From: Epichloe hybrida
Lineage: Eukaryota > Ascomycota > Sordariomycetes > Hypocreales > Clavicipitaceae
Length of the DNA stretch: 64,000 nucleotides
Direction of reading: 5' to 3'
Assembly: GCA_019022495.1 (NCBI GenBank)
Contig: JAFEKR010000042.1
Coordinates: forward strand, 347,709-411,708
Position 1 is the stretch's first letter. Every line of letters begins with the position of its first letter. Position numbers and translations under genes: made by a program. The notes beneath the pieces are model-generated. The model saw nothing but the letters and a program-made list of their open reading frames with translations, was not told the origin of the DNA and did not search any database. Shown piece after piece: positions 23,501-34,615 of this stretch.

Positions 23501-26187
23501 TGAGAAATACAACCAATCTGAATAACCCTCATGACATGCAAGCAAAGAACATTGAGGCCCTGAAAGTTATTCTAGACTTGGGACAAACTGAGGGAGATCT
23601 GCTGCGTGAATCATGGAAGGACGTTCTCTTGTGTATCAGCCAGCTTGACCGATTGCAACTGATTACTGGAGGCGTGGATGAAAGCACTATACCGGATGTG
23701 TCGCAGGCTCGCTTCATGCCACCATCAAGGACCGACACTACTGACTCTCGATCATCGACCCAGTCTCGTCAGAAAATAAGGCAGCGGTCTGGAACTGGTC
23801 CGAGAGGGTTCTCCAACGAGATTGCACTGGAAAGTCGCTCGGATGATTTTATCCGCAGCGTGGACCGAATTTTCACAAACACTGCCAACCTTTCAGGCGA
23901 AGCTATGGTCCATTTCGCCAATGCTCTCACCGAAGTGAGCTGGGACGAGATCAAAGTGTCGGGATCCAATGAATCGCCCCGAACATACAGTCTCCAGAAG
24001 ATTGTTGAGATCAGTTACTACAACATGAAACGTGTCAGATTCGAGTGGAGTAATATTTGGGGTGTTCTTGGAGAGCACTTCAACCAGGTTGGGTGTCACA
24101 ACAACATGAACATCGTGTTCTTCGCGCTTGATTCGTTGCGCCAACTGTCCATGCGTTTCATGGAGATCGAGGAATTAGCAGGTTTCAAATTCCAGAAAGA
24201 TTTCCTGAAACCTTTCGAGCACGTGCTTGCAAATTCTCAAAACGTCACCGTCAAAGATCTTGTCCTACGCTGTCTAATTCAAATGATTCAAGCGCGAGGG
24301 GATAACATCCGCTCAGGCTGGAGGACCATGTTTGGTGTGTTCACAGTAGCTGCAAGAGAACCACACGAGAGCATTGTGAATCTCGCCTACGAGAATGTAA
24401 ACTTAGTTTACAAGACCAAGTTCGGAGTGGTCATATCTCAGGGCGCGTTCACGGACCTGATTGTTTGTCTCACAGAATTTTCAAAGAACTTGAAGTTCCA
24501 GAAGAAGAGCCTCGCAGCATTGGAGCTCTTGAAATCTACCATTCCTGCGATGTTGAAAACCCCTGAATGCCCACTGTCGCAGACATACAGCAACGGCCAG
24601 ACAGGGACCAAGACCGAAACCCAAAGCAAGGCGCCAGAGACTGCTAAGAAAACACAGCTGAAGACGTCTGTTGAGGAAAGTTTCTGGTTCCCGGTCTTAT
24701 TCGCGTTCCATGATGTGCTAATGACCGGCGAGGACCTGGAAGTAAGGTCCAACGCACTTGAATACTTTTTCGCGGCTCTCATCCAACACGGGGGCGACTT
24801 CACCCTGGATTTCTGGGACATTCTCTGGCGACAGCAACTTTACCCCATATTCATGGTCTTGCGATCGCGGCCAGAAATGACGAATGTTCTCAATCACGAG
24901 GAACTTTCGGTGTGGCTGTCCACCACCATGATCCAAGCTCTGCGCAACATGATCCAGCTCTTTACCCACTACTTCGAATCGCTCGAATACATGTTGGACC
25001 GATTTCTCGAATTGCTGGCGCTCTGCATCTGCCAAGAAAACGACACCATTTCACGAATCGGAAGCAATTGCTTGCAGCAGCTCATTCTGAAGAACGTGAC
25101 CAAGTTCAACCCGGAACACTGGACGAAGATAGTGAGCGCCTTCTGCGAGCTTTTCGAGCGCACCACAGCATATCAGCTTTTCACGGCCACGAACTTGGGC
25201 TCAGGAGGCTCTCTAGCCCTGCCGTCCAACGGTTTCGATTTCTCTGGGGCTCTCAGCCCTACCTCGGAGATCCTCCCCGTAGATGAGAAGTCGCTGAAAA
25301 TAAATGGCACTGACGACAACACGTCTGTATCTGAAAGCGATCCCATCCCACGCCGACCGTCGCCCAGGCCTTTGGACGATGATATCGAAGCCCCAGGTGG
25401 TATTGCCGGTCAGCCATTGGAAGAATTCAAACCATCATCAAACCTCCAACAGCAACCCGTAGTCGTCACCGCAGCTAGGCGTCGCTTCTTCAACAGAATC
25501 ATATCACGATGTGTTCTGCAGTTACTCATGATTGAAACGGTCAGTGAGCTCTTCAGCAACGACACCGTCTATACACACATACCGTCAACGGAGCTCCTCC
25601 GATTAATGGCCTTGCTCAAGAGATCCTTCCAATTTGCCCGGCGCTTCAACGAAGACAAAGATCTTCGCATGAAGTTGTGGAGGGAAGGCTTCATGAAGCA
25701 ACCTCCCAACTTGCTCAAACAAGAAAGTGGCTCTGCAGCAACCTATGTGTCTATCCTATTTCGCATGTTCGCGGACAATGCACCAGAGAGACTTGAGAGC
25801 CGCCCAGATATCGAGGCGGCTCTTGTCCCCCTGTGCAAAGACATCATGCAGGGATATTCCGCTCTGGCGGAAGAGTCTCAACATAGGAACATCATGGCGT
25901 GGCGACCTGTTGTTGTTGATGTGCTCGAGGGCTTTGCAACGTTTCCCGAGGATGCTTTCAAATCGCACGTTGCCGAGTTTTATCCACTGGCGGTCGATCT
26001 ATTGGCCAAGGATCTAGGTCCAGAACTACGGGGGGCCTTGCTCGTCATTCTTCGACGCGTGGGGGAGGTTGGTCTCGGCATAGCTCAAATGACAAAAATT
26101 GGTGAGAAGAGACGAGGGAGTGTTGCCAGTATTGGCCCCGAGGGGGCTGGCGGAGGACAGGACGCATCTACGATGAAGATGTTGTAA
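20574..26187 (+). CDS. SEC7: SEC7-type ARF guanine-nucleotide exchange factor (BIG/Sec7)
   Basis: Exons are 20574-21836 and 21898-26187, giving about 1850 aa, the usual size for fungal Sec7. It activates ARF GTPases at the trans-Golgi to drive vesicle budding. Order: N-terminal DCB region, an acidic/Ser-rich linker, the HUS region (LNEIYLALLSRRNAPISQK), and the Sec7 catalytic domain (about 638-812). The glutamic finger lies in FRLPGEAQK (E727), followed by AYSVIMLNTDLHSSK. HDS-type helical repeats continue to the C-terminus. The 61-bp intron (GTAGAC...TGTGTAG) restores the frame as MRPSFK-KEIEVFLN. The start MSSLKFLVSSLDAIATSK is preferred. The frame stays open 99 nt upstream, but that stretch reads as leader. 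Confidence 0.95.
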
Positions 26188-26521
26188 AATTTAGCCAATC
26201 TTTACTAGATCTTACGGGCCATGGCCTTGTGGCGGAAGATGGATCAACACGATTTCACTTCTGCACTTCTGCACTTCTGATAGCCGCGGATATATTTTGG
26301 ACTGAACTAGCAGCGTTTTCGTCCCAAACTTGACCAACTTGAGTCATCTTGCAACTCTCACGGCGTACTCGTGTGTCCACTAAGTCTACCATGATAAAAT
26401 TGAACATACATCAGACAGTCAATCAGGCTTCCCAACACGTACTAGTAGTGCTAATTGTCAAAGTCTGGAGTTCCACGTCGAGCAGGAAAAAATATAGAAA
26501 GAAGTTGAAGATTTGAGCTGA
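26188..26521. other. convergent 3' region between SEC7 and HSM3
   Basis: About 330 bp between two stop codons, AT-richer than the flanking genes. No gene or clear structural element is seen. Confidence 0.5.
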
Positions 26522-27686
26522 TCAAAGAAGACTAACAATATACTCTCGTAGCGGCTCAGCCTCTTGTTCAACGGTTCGGTCTGTCAACGTCTTGAGAGCA
26601 GTGTCTAACTTCTCATCAAATTGAAGTGCAGCCTTGACCAACTTTCCGATGAGCGTGTCTACCGCCGAGGACCGGTTCGATACTCGCATGACGCTCAGCA
26701 AAGTCTCAAAGAAATCGACGAGGTTCAGATGCATCAAGACGTCTGATTTATCCACCATTTCAAGAGCAGCCCACTGTAGCAACCCTTGCCCCAGACCGCT
26801 TGCATCGGCAACTGGCGAGACGAAAAGGTCAGGAAAGACTGGACGGCTCAGGGCATCAATGTTAAGTGTGCAGAGCCGCGGCAAGATTCGGAGCAAACGA
26901 CCTTGCGAGATGGTGACTTGGCGGGCGGATCGAGGCGGAGCTTGTTCCCTCGATTCAACAAAAGAACAATGCTGTTGGATGAGACTGAGATTAGAGCGGC
27001 TCAATAGAATAAGCTGCCATAGCCGACCATGACCAACGGCTCGGCGCTTCACGATTTCGTTGCTGGTCGAGCCAGTCTCTGAGCTGGCATCATCGATGCC
27101 ATGATCGAGGGTTGGGCAATCAGTTTCAAGCAAGTCTCCGATAGCTCTGGCTGCACACTCCCCCACGCCGACGTCTTCACTTGCTAACCAGCACCTGACG
27201 ACAGCCTCCACAACTTGGGGAAAGGTACTTAGAATAGAAGCATCAGAGGGAGAATCGGCAGCTTTCCTGACGATGGTCAAAGCAAGAAGGTTCGCTCCAG
27301 GGAGAGGCGACCGTAGGGCCGCCAACAAAGAAGGTGGATCGGCGATGGTGAGCGTCCGAGTAAATGACAACGGCGAGAGCAGTTTCGTCGTCAAAGATAG
27401 CAAAGGTGTCGGATCTTGTGCCGTTGTTTTGAGAGTTTCGGCCGAGAGCGGCAACAGTGTTGGAAGCAGGGGAGGGATATTATCCTCTGAGCTCAGTTCA
27501 TCAATGTCAGATGAATGAATGAATGCATGCAAAGACCCGAACAAACTACTTGCTGAATGACTTACCGGTGAGCTGCAGCTCTACATCGTCTAAAAGCTTT
27601 ATTTTGAATGGTATAGAAGGATCATTGACTAGCTGCTGCAGATGAGCCTGCAGTTCGGAAAGTCCAGATATTGGAACGTTGTCCAT
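26522..27686 (-). CDS. HSM3: HSM3/PSMD5-like proteasome assembly chaperone
   Basis: Exons are 27686-27566 and 27486-26522 on minus, giving 361 aa. The 79-bp intron (GTAAGT, branch CTGAC, acceptor CTCAG) joins DDVELQLT to EDNIPPLLPTLLP in phase. This gives a better N-terminus than the longer unspliced frame. The protein is all-helical and Leu-rich, resembling the ARM/HEAT-like Hsm3/PSMD5 family. Family members escort the Rpt1-Rpt2 part of the 19S proteasome base during assembly; yeast Hsm3 was first linked to mismatch repair. It is shorter than yeast Hsm3 (about 480 aa), so a missed C-terminal exon or lineage shortening is possible. Assignment rests on overall character. It is divergent from RPC31. 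Confidence 0.72.
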
Positions 27687-28089
27687 GCTGTGTTTCGGAA
27701 TCGTCCTTGAGTTCATGGAATAAGCTTGCTCAAAGTGTGATGATGAAGGGCATTGTGGAATTATCCCGGGAGCTATTTGTTATGCCATGCGAGGCATGGT
27801 GGCGCCTGCATCAAAAAATCAGGCAGCCGGGCCACATCGTAAATCGTAAATCGTAAATCGTATGTGTAGTACGGAGTAGGCGCGGACGGACGGACGCCCA
27901 TGTGCATGCCACAACGGATCCAATTCCGCCCCCACCAACGCTTACAAACGCTGCTTTGATTCGACTTCCTTCATTAGAGCTTTTCCTGCTGATATCACGA
28001 GGTCGGACTCGGATCGACTTCTTTTTCTGCCAACGCGATTGGCGGCGCGGCGCCACGACGAGCCCAGCGCAAAGCACACGACTTTTGCA
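27687..28089. promoter_or_regulatory. bidirectional promoter HSM3/RPC31
   Basis: 403 bp lie between the two start codons. It contains TCGTAAA repeated three times in tandem (27837-27857) and, just after, TACGGAGTA (27870-27878), the reverse complement of the nonamer seen in other spacers. The RPC31 side is the longer leader. Confidence 0.55.
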
Positions 28090-28987
28090 ATGTCCAGAGG
28101 CGGACGCGGCGGTCGGGGAGGAAGAGGAGGAGCGAGAGGCGGAGGACGACCCAATGTACCTTGGGACACTGGCGACGAGCCCGATGCCAGACCATCTGAA
28201 TTGTTCCCAGTATGTCGACCCTTTCCTCCAGCAATCGCAGCCCTTTCTCAGCGTCGGTCGTCTAATGTCTAGTGCCATGCAACCTTTTTTTGAAAATTCG
28301 GTGTAGCCTTACGCTGTGCCAAGTCCACGGGATTTGTCCGCTTCCGAGATCAGCTCCGTCCAACATTTCCTCCTACTACGACACCAGATACACTCGTCGC
28401 CTCTATACACGTCCAGGAGAACGTCTTCCTTCGACCCGACAGCTCCCAGGAAAATGTACGGTCAATCGCAAATGAATGCCCGATTCGGACTCAAGAACAA
28501 GTCGACAGTGGACCCGTTCACTGCCATGCCCACATACTCGGAAAAGTTTGTTCGTGAGGAGCGAGCGCTCCCTGACTGGTCCGCACGCCCGGTATGTCGC
28601 GAGATGTTCCCGGTCGAGCTTCTAGACACGGTTGAGCCCGGAGATGGGGCGGGCGTCCGCAAGAAACGCAGGCTAGAACTGAGCAAAATCAGCGCCTTGC
28701 CCAACGCCGAGGAAGCGTTCGGAATGCCATCATTAGATGGGGGCGACGACGAGGAAGGCACGGGAGGCACTGGCAAAAATATTTTGGAGAGACTCGAGGC
28801 GATGGGCGATGATGAAGGCGACGAGGGCGCCGAGTTGGACGATGAAGAGGGCTTGGAGGAAGAGGAAGAGGATGAAGTCTATGATGATGAGGACGCTGGT
28901 GATTACGATGCTGAGAATTACTTCGATAATGGCGATGAAATGGGCGATGACTATGGTGATGGAGATGACGGCGAGCCGACGTATTAG
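28090..28987 (+). CDS. RPC31: RNA polymerase III subunit C31
   Basis: Exons are 28090-28209 and 28307-28987, giving 266 aa. The 97-bp intron (GTATGT...GTGTAG) joins RPSELFP to PYAVPSPRDLS. The protein is the Rpc31 (human RPC7) subunit of the RPC82-RPC34-RPC31 subcomplex, needed for Pol III initiation on tRNA and 5S genes. Visible features are an N-terminal Arg/Gly-rich segment (MSRGGRGGRGGRGGARGG), the LSASEISSVQHFLLLRHQIH helix and SPLYTS box, a KNKSTVDPF region, and a very acidic Asp/Glu C-terminal tail typical of the subunit. Yeast Rpc31 is 251 aa. The longer open frame in the first exon's reading frame runs through the intron and was rejected. Confidence 0.9.
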
Positions 28988-29584
28988 CACGAACATATTG
29001 GCATGGCAAGTCGATTGGCGCAAATTTCAGACATGGGAGCTCAAAAAGCACACAACATGGACTATGTTGCAGCTTCGCAATGTTGCACGTCTTTTTCAGT
29101 TACCCAATTACCAACCACAGCATGTGTCGGGTCTTGGTGGCGCAACAGGAGCATGTCGATTTTTTTTTTTTTTTTCAACTTTGAGTGGTCAATTGTTTCA
29201 CAACTTTGTAGCATGTCTCTGGCAGTATCATCTACACATTGAATCCAAAAAAGGGTTTTTTTACAAAAGATCCCATCGTGAAGAAAAAAAAGTAGGGAAG
29301 TTGTCATCTCGCGTTCATTCAGAAACGCCCTTGTTCGCCAAACGCCATGGATGTCTCCTCTACCACAAGAAAAGTAGCATTCCCCCACCCCTCCTTCGAC
29401 ATAATTTACACAATTGTCTGACTTTAGGAATCTACCAGTTGGGACCCAGTCATACTGACCGGCGCAGTGTAGTTGCAGCTTTGGTTTCACTGGCATCGAA
29501 AGTCGAGTAGCCATTTGTTTCGAGAAGCTCAACAGCTACTTGCTGTGCTTTGCCAAGTCGCGATTGAGCGTGAAGTATGATGCA
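28988..29584. other. convergent 3' region between RPC31 and NUP49
   Basis: About 600 bp with no gene. It holds a T run at 29160-29175 and an A run at about 29284-29291. Open frames here are short shadows. Confidence 0.5.
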
Positions 29585-31136
29585 TCAGCTTGTCATACCC
29601 ATGGCATAAACACCACTGTCTAGTATTCCTGCCTGCAATCTCGACAGTCTCTCGCGCGTGTCAGCGATTTGGCCTGCTTGGGCAACAATAGCATTTCCTG
29701 TCTCCCTAAGGGCAGAGAGCACCTGTCCAAGCTGATCTTGTACAGCCATCCCGGCCGTAGCGTTGTTTCTGTCCCGCAAGGTTCGGATTTGCTCATACAA
29801 GCTATTTTCAACACCAGGCATATCTCTTTCAATCTCGAGGCGATATTCGTCTAATCGTTTCTTGTATTTTTCAACGTCGTCGCATATGCGGTTGAAATAG
29901 GTAATGAGATCCTGTGCGCTGGCGTGGGCCGCAGCAGTGTCTGTCCCGTTCGAGTCGGCGGAGGGAGTTGGGCCGGCAAAAAGTCCCGTCTGATGGTAGT
30001 GTGTGGGCAACTTCAAGTTGTCCGTTGCTTTGAATGAGAGCTGTGCGTCTGCAATGCTCTTTTTCGTCAGGTCTTGCAGCACCTTGACTGTTTGGATGTC
30101 TCGGTTGAGAGCAACCTGGACAGTCTTGAACTTGGTTTCCACAAACTTGACATCTCTGCCAAGCTGTTCAATATCCCTCTCATGCTGGGGCATGAACTCT
30201 CCAATTTCGTCCTTCATTTTGATCACCCGCTGGATGCCTTTATCGATAAGTGCGATCTCATCCTGAACAGGTTTTGCAAGATCGTCGAAACGAGTACGAG
30301 GACGCAAGTTATCGTAGTTGATCTGCACGGCGGGCACTTGTGGCGTAGACTGAGCTGGCTGTGGTTGAGTTTGACCGCTAATCGGAAGATGAAGAGGAAC
30401 GCCAATAGTTAGCTTGTCATGATACACTGGAGGCGGCGCTGTGGAGGCACTCACAACAATCCGCCTGAAGGCTTCGACTGTGGTTGACCGAAAAGACCTC
30501 CGCCTGTGTTAGACGTTTGGGGATTCGCTGTGTTTGTGCCGAACAGACCACCGCCGGGCTGCTGGGGTTGCTGCTGTTGCTGCGGCTGGGCAGTCGTGTT
30601 CCCCCCGAATAGTCCTCCGCCGGATGACTGCTGAGTTTGTTGTTGATTGGAAGCGCCGCCGAAGAGTCCGCCACTGGCTGCCCCCCCTTGTTGGGCCTGG
30701 CTGTTCGCATTTCCTCCAAACAGTCCTCCTGTCGTGCCAGGTTGAGAGGGCGCCGCGGCAGGCGTTGTCGACGAACCAAACAAGCCGGTACTTGGTTTAG
30801 GCTGCGTGCCGCCGAACAAGCCTCCTCCTGTTGTCGTCATTGCGCCGGTAGTAGAATTAGTCGGGTTGGAAGAAGCGCTCCCAGAGCCAAAAAGTCCAGC
30901 TGAGGCCCCTGGTTGTGCTGTCGATGAGGTTCTGGCGTGGCTTTTGGTCAGCATTCAATTTGCATGCAAGCTTCGAGCCCAATCTCCAGCTGCTGATCCC
31001 AGCCGCAGAACAAGAAGAAATACAAGTGTGAGTGAGCAGCGTTGGACTAATAGAGGCGCAGTACTCACAATGAATTCGCAGCGCCAGTATTGATCGTCAG
31101 ACCACCCGGTACACTAGCTGAACGTGCAAGAGACAT
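29585..31136 (-). CDS. NUP49: nucleoporin NUP49 (Nup58/45-type FG nucleoporin)
   Basis: Three exons on minus, 31136-31069, 30931-30455 and 30377-29585, give 445 aa. Introns are 137 bp (GTGAGT...GCCAG) and 77 bp (GTGAGT, branch GCTAAC, acceptor ATTAG), both phase 2. The N-terminal half is an FG domain with about nine GLFG-type repeats separated by Gln/Ser/Thr/Pro spacers. The second intron interrupts one repeat, and splicing restores GGLFG. The C-terminal half is a coiled coil (DEIALIDKGIQRVIKMKDEIGEF onward) that in this family pairs with Nsp1 and Nup57 in the central transport channel. The short first exon encodes MSLARSASVPGGLTINTGAA. It is divergent from FIP1. Confidence 0.93.
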
Positions 31137-31433
31137 TTGGAAAGTCAGACGAGGCGCGTCTAAGCTCGGAACCCGACTTTTTGCGAGTCTTGTCTGGTGG
31201 GTCAAGGTCAAAGGGAGCTATCACTTGCAACGAGCGGGAAATCGTCGGCTCAACTTGAGCTTGAGCTTGAGCTTGGAATTCACGTCAGCAAGCCATTCTG
31301 GAGCACCGGTTGATTGTCTCCGGCTCAGCCCGGCCGACGATCAAAATTGTAACGTCCTTTGTTTCATTCTCATATCTGAATTCGCTAAAACAACGACGTT
31401 TGCATTGTCTTCATACACATACATTGCCGCGAA
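31137..31433. promoter_or_regulatory. bidirectional promoter NUP49/FIP1
   Basis: Only 297 bp separate the two start codons. The hexamer CTTGAG is repeated three times (31254-31271), followed by a fourth partial copy. Confidence 0.5.
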
Positions 31434-32666
31434 ATGAGTTCAGAAATGTCGGAACACGAAATGGAAATGGATGAGGGAGACGACCTCTACGAGCCAGAGG
31501 AGCCCAAAGTTGAGCAGAGCGACAAAACCCCAGCTGTTGCCAAGACAGAGGAGCTAGAAGAGGGCGAGGAGGAGGACGAGGGCGGCGCCATGGACGAAGA
31601 CGATGATGACTCTGTACGCGTTGCCCGCGTTGCCCGCGTTGCCCGCAGCATCCCCGTTTTCGGCATGTTACTGACCAGGCGTTGGTGCACCAGGACATTG
31701 ACATTATCACCGAGCGCAAAGACGGCACAACCGCTGCGCCTCCAACGTGAGCAGAGCATTTCACACACTATCCAGCAGTTCCGTTGTTCCATTGCGCCTC
31801 GGCTGATTCCCTCTCGTACAGCCAATCCAAGTACAGCGATATCCGAAATATTCCTCAGCGGTCGACTTCGGGCGATTCGACGTCAAAACCAGCGCCCGCA
31901 AAGAAAGAAGAGGAATCCAGATCTGCAAACGGCACTATCAACATTGCGGCGCCTAGTGCGGATCAAGCATCCGCGGCAGCATCTAGGTCTACGATAGACA
32001 TCAATGCGAACCCAGTATACCCCGGCACAGGAAAACCCATTACACAAATTAACATTGACGAAGGTAGGACCTATATCGAATCTCCGTACGGAGGGAGGCC
32101 AGAAGGGGCGATGCAAACCGTTATGTTGACATGGAGTTGTAGATCTGGCAGATAATGAGAAGCCATGGAGGAAGCCAGGAACCGACATCAGCGACTACTT
32201 CAACTATGGCTTCGATGAATTCACCTGGGCCTTGTATGCCGCGAAGCAAGAGAGCACCCGGGCGGAGTTTGGCGCCGACTCGTTCGCAACGAATAACAAG
32301 AAGATGATGGAGGACTTCAACAGCATGATGATGATGGGGGGCATGGGCATGCCAGGAGGCGGCAGCGGAGCCGGCGCGGCTATGCCTGGCATGGACGGAA
32401 TGCCACCTGAGATGCAAGCCATGATGCAGCAGATGATGGCATCCGGCATGGATCCTTCCCAGATGGACCCCAGCCAAATGAGTGCCATGTTCTCGGGAAT
32501 GCAGAACGGCAGCACCGGCCCTGGGGCACAAGGGAATCAAGCACAGAACTTTGGAGGGGGATTTGGCGGAAACCAAGGGGGTTATGGGTATGATCAGGGC
32601 ATGTCTGCGGGTGGCGGTGGCCGAGGTGGCTTCAGTGGGGGAAGAGGACGCAGAGGACGTTGGTGA
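31434..32666 (+). CDS. FIP1: pre-mRNA polyadenylation factor FIP1
   Basis: Four exons, 31434-31613, 31694-31746, 31822-32063 and 32143-32666, give 332 aa (yeast Fip1 is 327). Fip1 tethers poly(A) polymerase to the cleavage and polyadenylation factor. The N-terminus is strongly acidic. A DIDIITERKDGTTAAPPT block follows. The signature Fip1 motif, KPWRKPGTDISDYFNYGF, spans about residues 165-182 and binds the CPF zinc-finger subunit. Met/Gly-rich and Arg/Gly-rich segments end in GRGRRGRW. All three introns have GT-AG ends and restore the frame. The first intron starts with three tandem 9-bp copies. The 53-nt second exon is easily missed by gene finders. Confidence 0.94.
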
Positions 32667-33730
32667 TAAATGCGGCACCAGCACCTTTCGTGTCTTATAC
32701 GGCTGTTACACGTTCGAAACGGAAATAATAGAAATGGCTCGGGGCATGGCGGCGTTCGCGGGTCAGGCAAAAAACTCTGCCATGAACAGGCACGGTGGTT
32801 TTTTTTGTTTTTTTCAGACTAGCAAAAAGGATCATTGTTCACATCTCAAGACAAGTGTGAAATTTCTGGTCTTCTTCCCCGATCATCCCAACCTTCTCAA
32901 GTGCCCGAAGATCGAGTCGTGACTCGTGGGATGTGATGATTTTCCAACGATCAGACTTTCGCATACAGCATCCATGGCAAAACAATCACCCTGATCCTTG
33001 GCAGCGCTACGTATCAATACCCGACGATGCCTGAAAACCCGCCTGATCCGCCTGGGAGCGAGTCGGTCCAGCCCAAGTCCAAGGCAATGTCGGTCCGCCG
33101 TCATCAACCATGCGTCATTAACGCGTTCGATTTCGCTCTCCAGTTGAGCAAGCACAAGCAACCTGCCCGTGTTTCGTGCCAAGCTGTCCGTAGCGCAATG
33201 GGACGCTGCCTTTTCCGTCGGCCTCGACTTTGTCATGACATAGTTCCACAAGATCCTTTGTATGGCTGCCCGGATGGATTGGCATCATGGGCGTGGGAAA
33301 CGCGTCGGTATCCGCCTGGGCTGATGACTATAATCCATCTACATGGCTTACTCGCTATATCATTATTGAAGGGAACTTATTAAAAATAGTGGATTTACAT
33401 AATAAGTCTGTTAGTACAGGGTATTTGAAGAGCCTGCTAAAGAGCTTACTAACAAGCTTCTTAACAAGCCTATTAACGCAAGGGGTTCTAGAGAGCTTGT
33501 TGTTTGAGAGCTTGCTAATGACGGACCTTTTATTCCGAAGGATAGTTGAAGAATAGATCATGCTAGTCCCGGGTATCATTTAAATTACACACGTTAACTC
33601 CGTTGCAATGTCCTTTGATGAGAGGCATCTTGCGGGAGCCACAAGAGGGAGAGGATACAGTTTGACAGAAAGACAGGAGTCTTGGCAAGTCGATTCGCAA
33701 AACTGCACATGATTGACTCGTGGGCGATCA
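32667..33730. other. intergenic, with an AT-rich patch
   Basis: No gene is supported. It starts with the FIP1 3' region (T-rich tract about 32797-32813). Positions 33340-33580 are clearly AT-richer than their surroundings and include a short tandem repeat. Overlapping frames at 32883-33383 show no family features. Confidence 0.45.
33428..33475 (+). repeat. 12-bp tandem repeat, four copies
   Basis: Four diverged 12-bp units (AAGAGCCTGCTA, AAGAGCTTACTA, ACAAGCTTCTTA, ACAAGCCTATTA) follow one another. Differences are mostly transitions. In one frame they would read as a K/T-S-L/F-L tetrapeptide repeat, but no gene model supports translation. Confidence 0.6.
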
Positions 33731-34615
33731 TCAAGTCGGAATAAAGTGCTGGGAATCCTGCTGCTGTTGCTCAAATGATTGGGAGAAAGCAGCCAGTCCC
33801 GCCACAATCCCGACAGCCATGATGAGGACCGATATTATGGACCAAATAACTCCCCAGCATTGAGAAGACCCGCCGTATCGCTTGGCAAAGACACTGGCAT
33901 CGGATGAGTTGACTTTTCGGAGGATCAAATCGTCGCAAATGTCCCACACACTGTACAATGAGGACATGACGCCGATGAAGAGGACGACGAATCGCAGGGC
34001 CTGAGCGTGAACGATGAACCAGCAAGCAATGAGAAGCACAACTGCCAAGAGAACAGTGAGGATGGTCAACCAGTCGCGTTTTCCCCACCACAGCGTTAGC
34101 AAGAAGCACACGGCCAGAACGATGCTGGCGACTTTGGAGGCCACAATGTTGAAGCCACAAAAGGTCAGGAGAGCTCCAATTATCGACGAGCCCAAGTAAC
34201 CTGCAGGCAGGGTGATGGCACTGATTCCGCCACGCATGCGAGTGACGCCTCCTTCATTTGGGTCAAGACTGATGGACTCGACTTTGCCGCCCGTGAGCAC
34301 GGCGGTAATGGCATGGCCGAACTCGTGAAATGCAATGACAAGCATCTGAAGAAGAAGGAGTTTTCAGCAAGAGATGCCCTTGGGAGGAAAAAAAAAAAAA
34401 AAAAAGAGGCGATAGATCGCTTATTTGTTGGATTCAATGCATACCTTGAAAGGCCAGAGTATCATTTTCAGATACGGAACGTTCCAGAGAATCGCAATCG
34501 CGACTGCGTAAGCAGCGATGACCCCCAAAGTAACTTGCTGTGTGTGCGTGGGATTCTGCAGATCTCTGTGGGCGAGCGAGCCCATGGACGCCGCGAGGGT
34601 AATCGACGGCGCCAT
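33731..34615 (-). CDS. peptidase M50B-like multi-pass membrane protein
   Basis: Exons are 34615-34445 and 34345-33731 on minus, giving 261 aa. The 99-bp intron (GTATGC...TTCAG) carries a T-rich tract, seen as an A run at about 34389-34405 on plus, and joins ILWPFK to MLVIAFHEFGHA. The HEFGH motif (H64, E65, H68) is the zinc-binding HExxH signature of site-2-protease-like M50B peptidases. It is embedded in a hydrophobic segment and followed by five or six more hydrophobic stretches (for example VASIVLAVCFLLTLWW). A second metal ligand cannot be assigned by eye, so activity is inferred from the family. The start MAPSITLAAS is preferred over an in-frame ATG 66 nt upstream, but either is possible. 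Confidence 0.82.
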
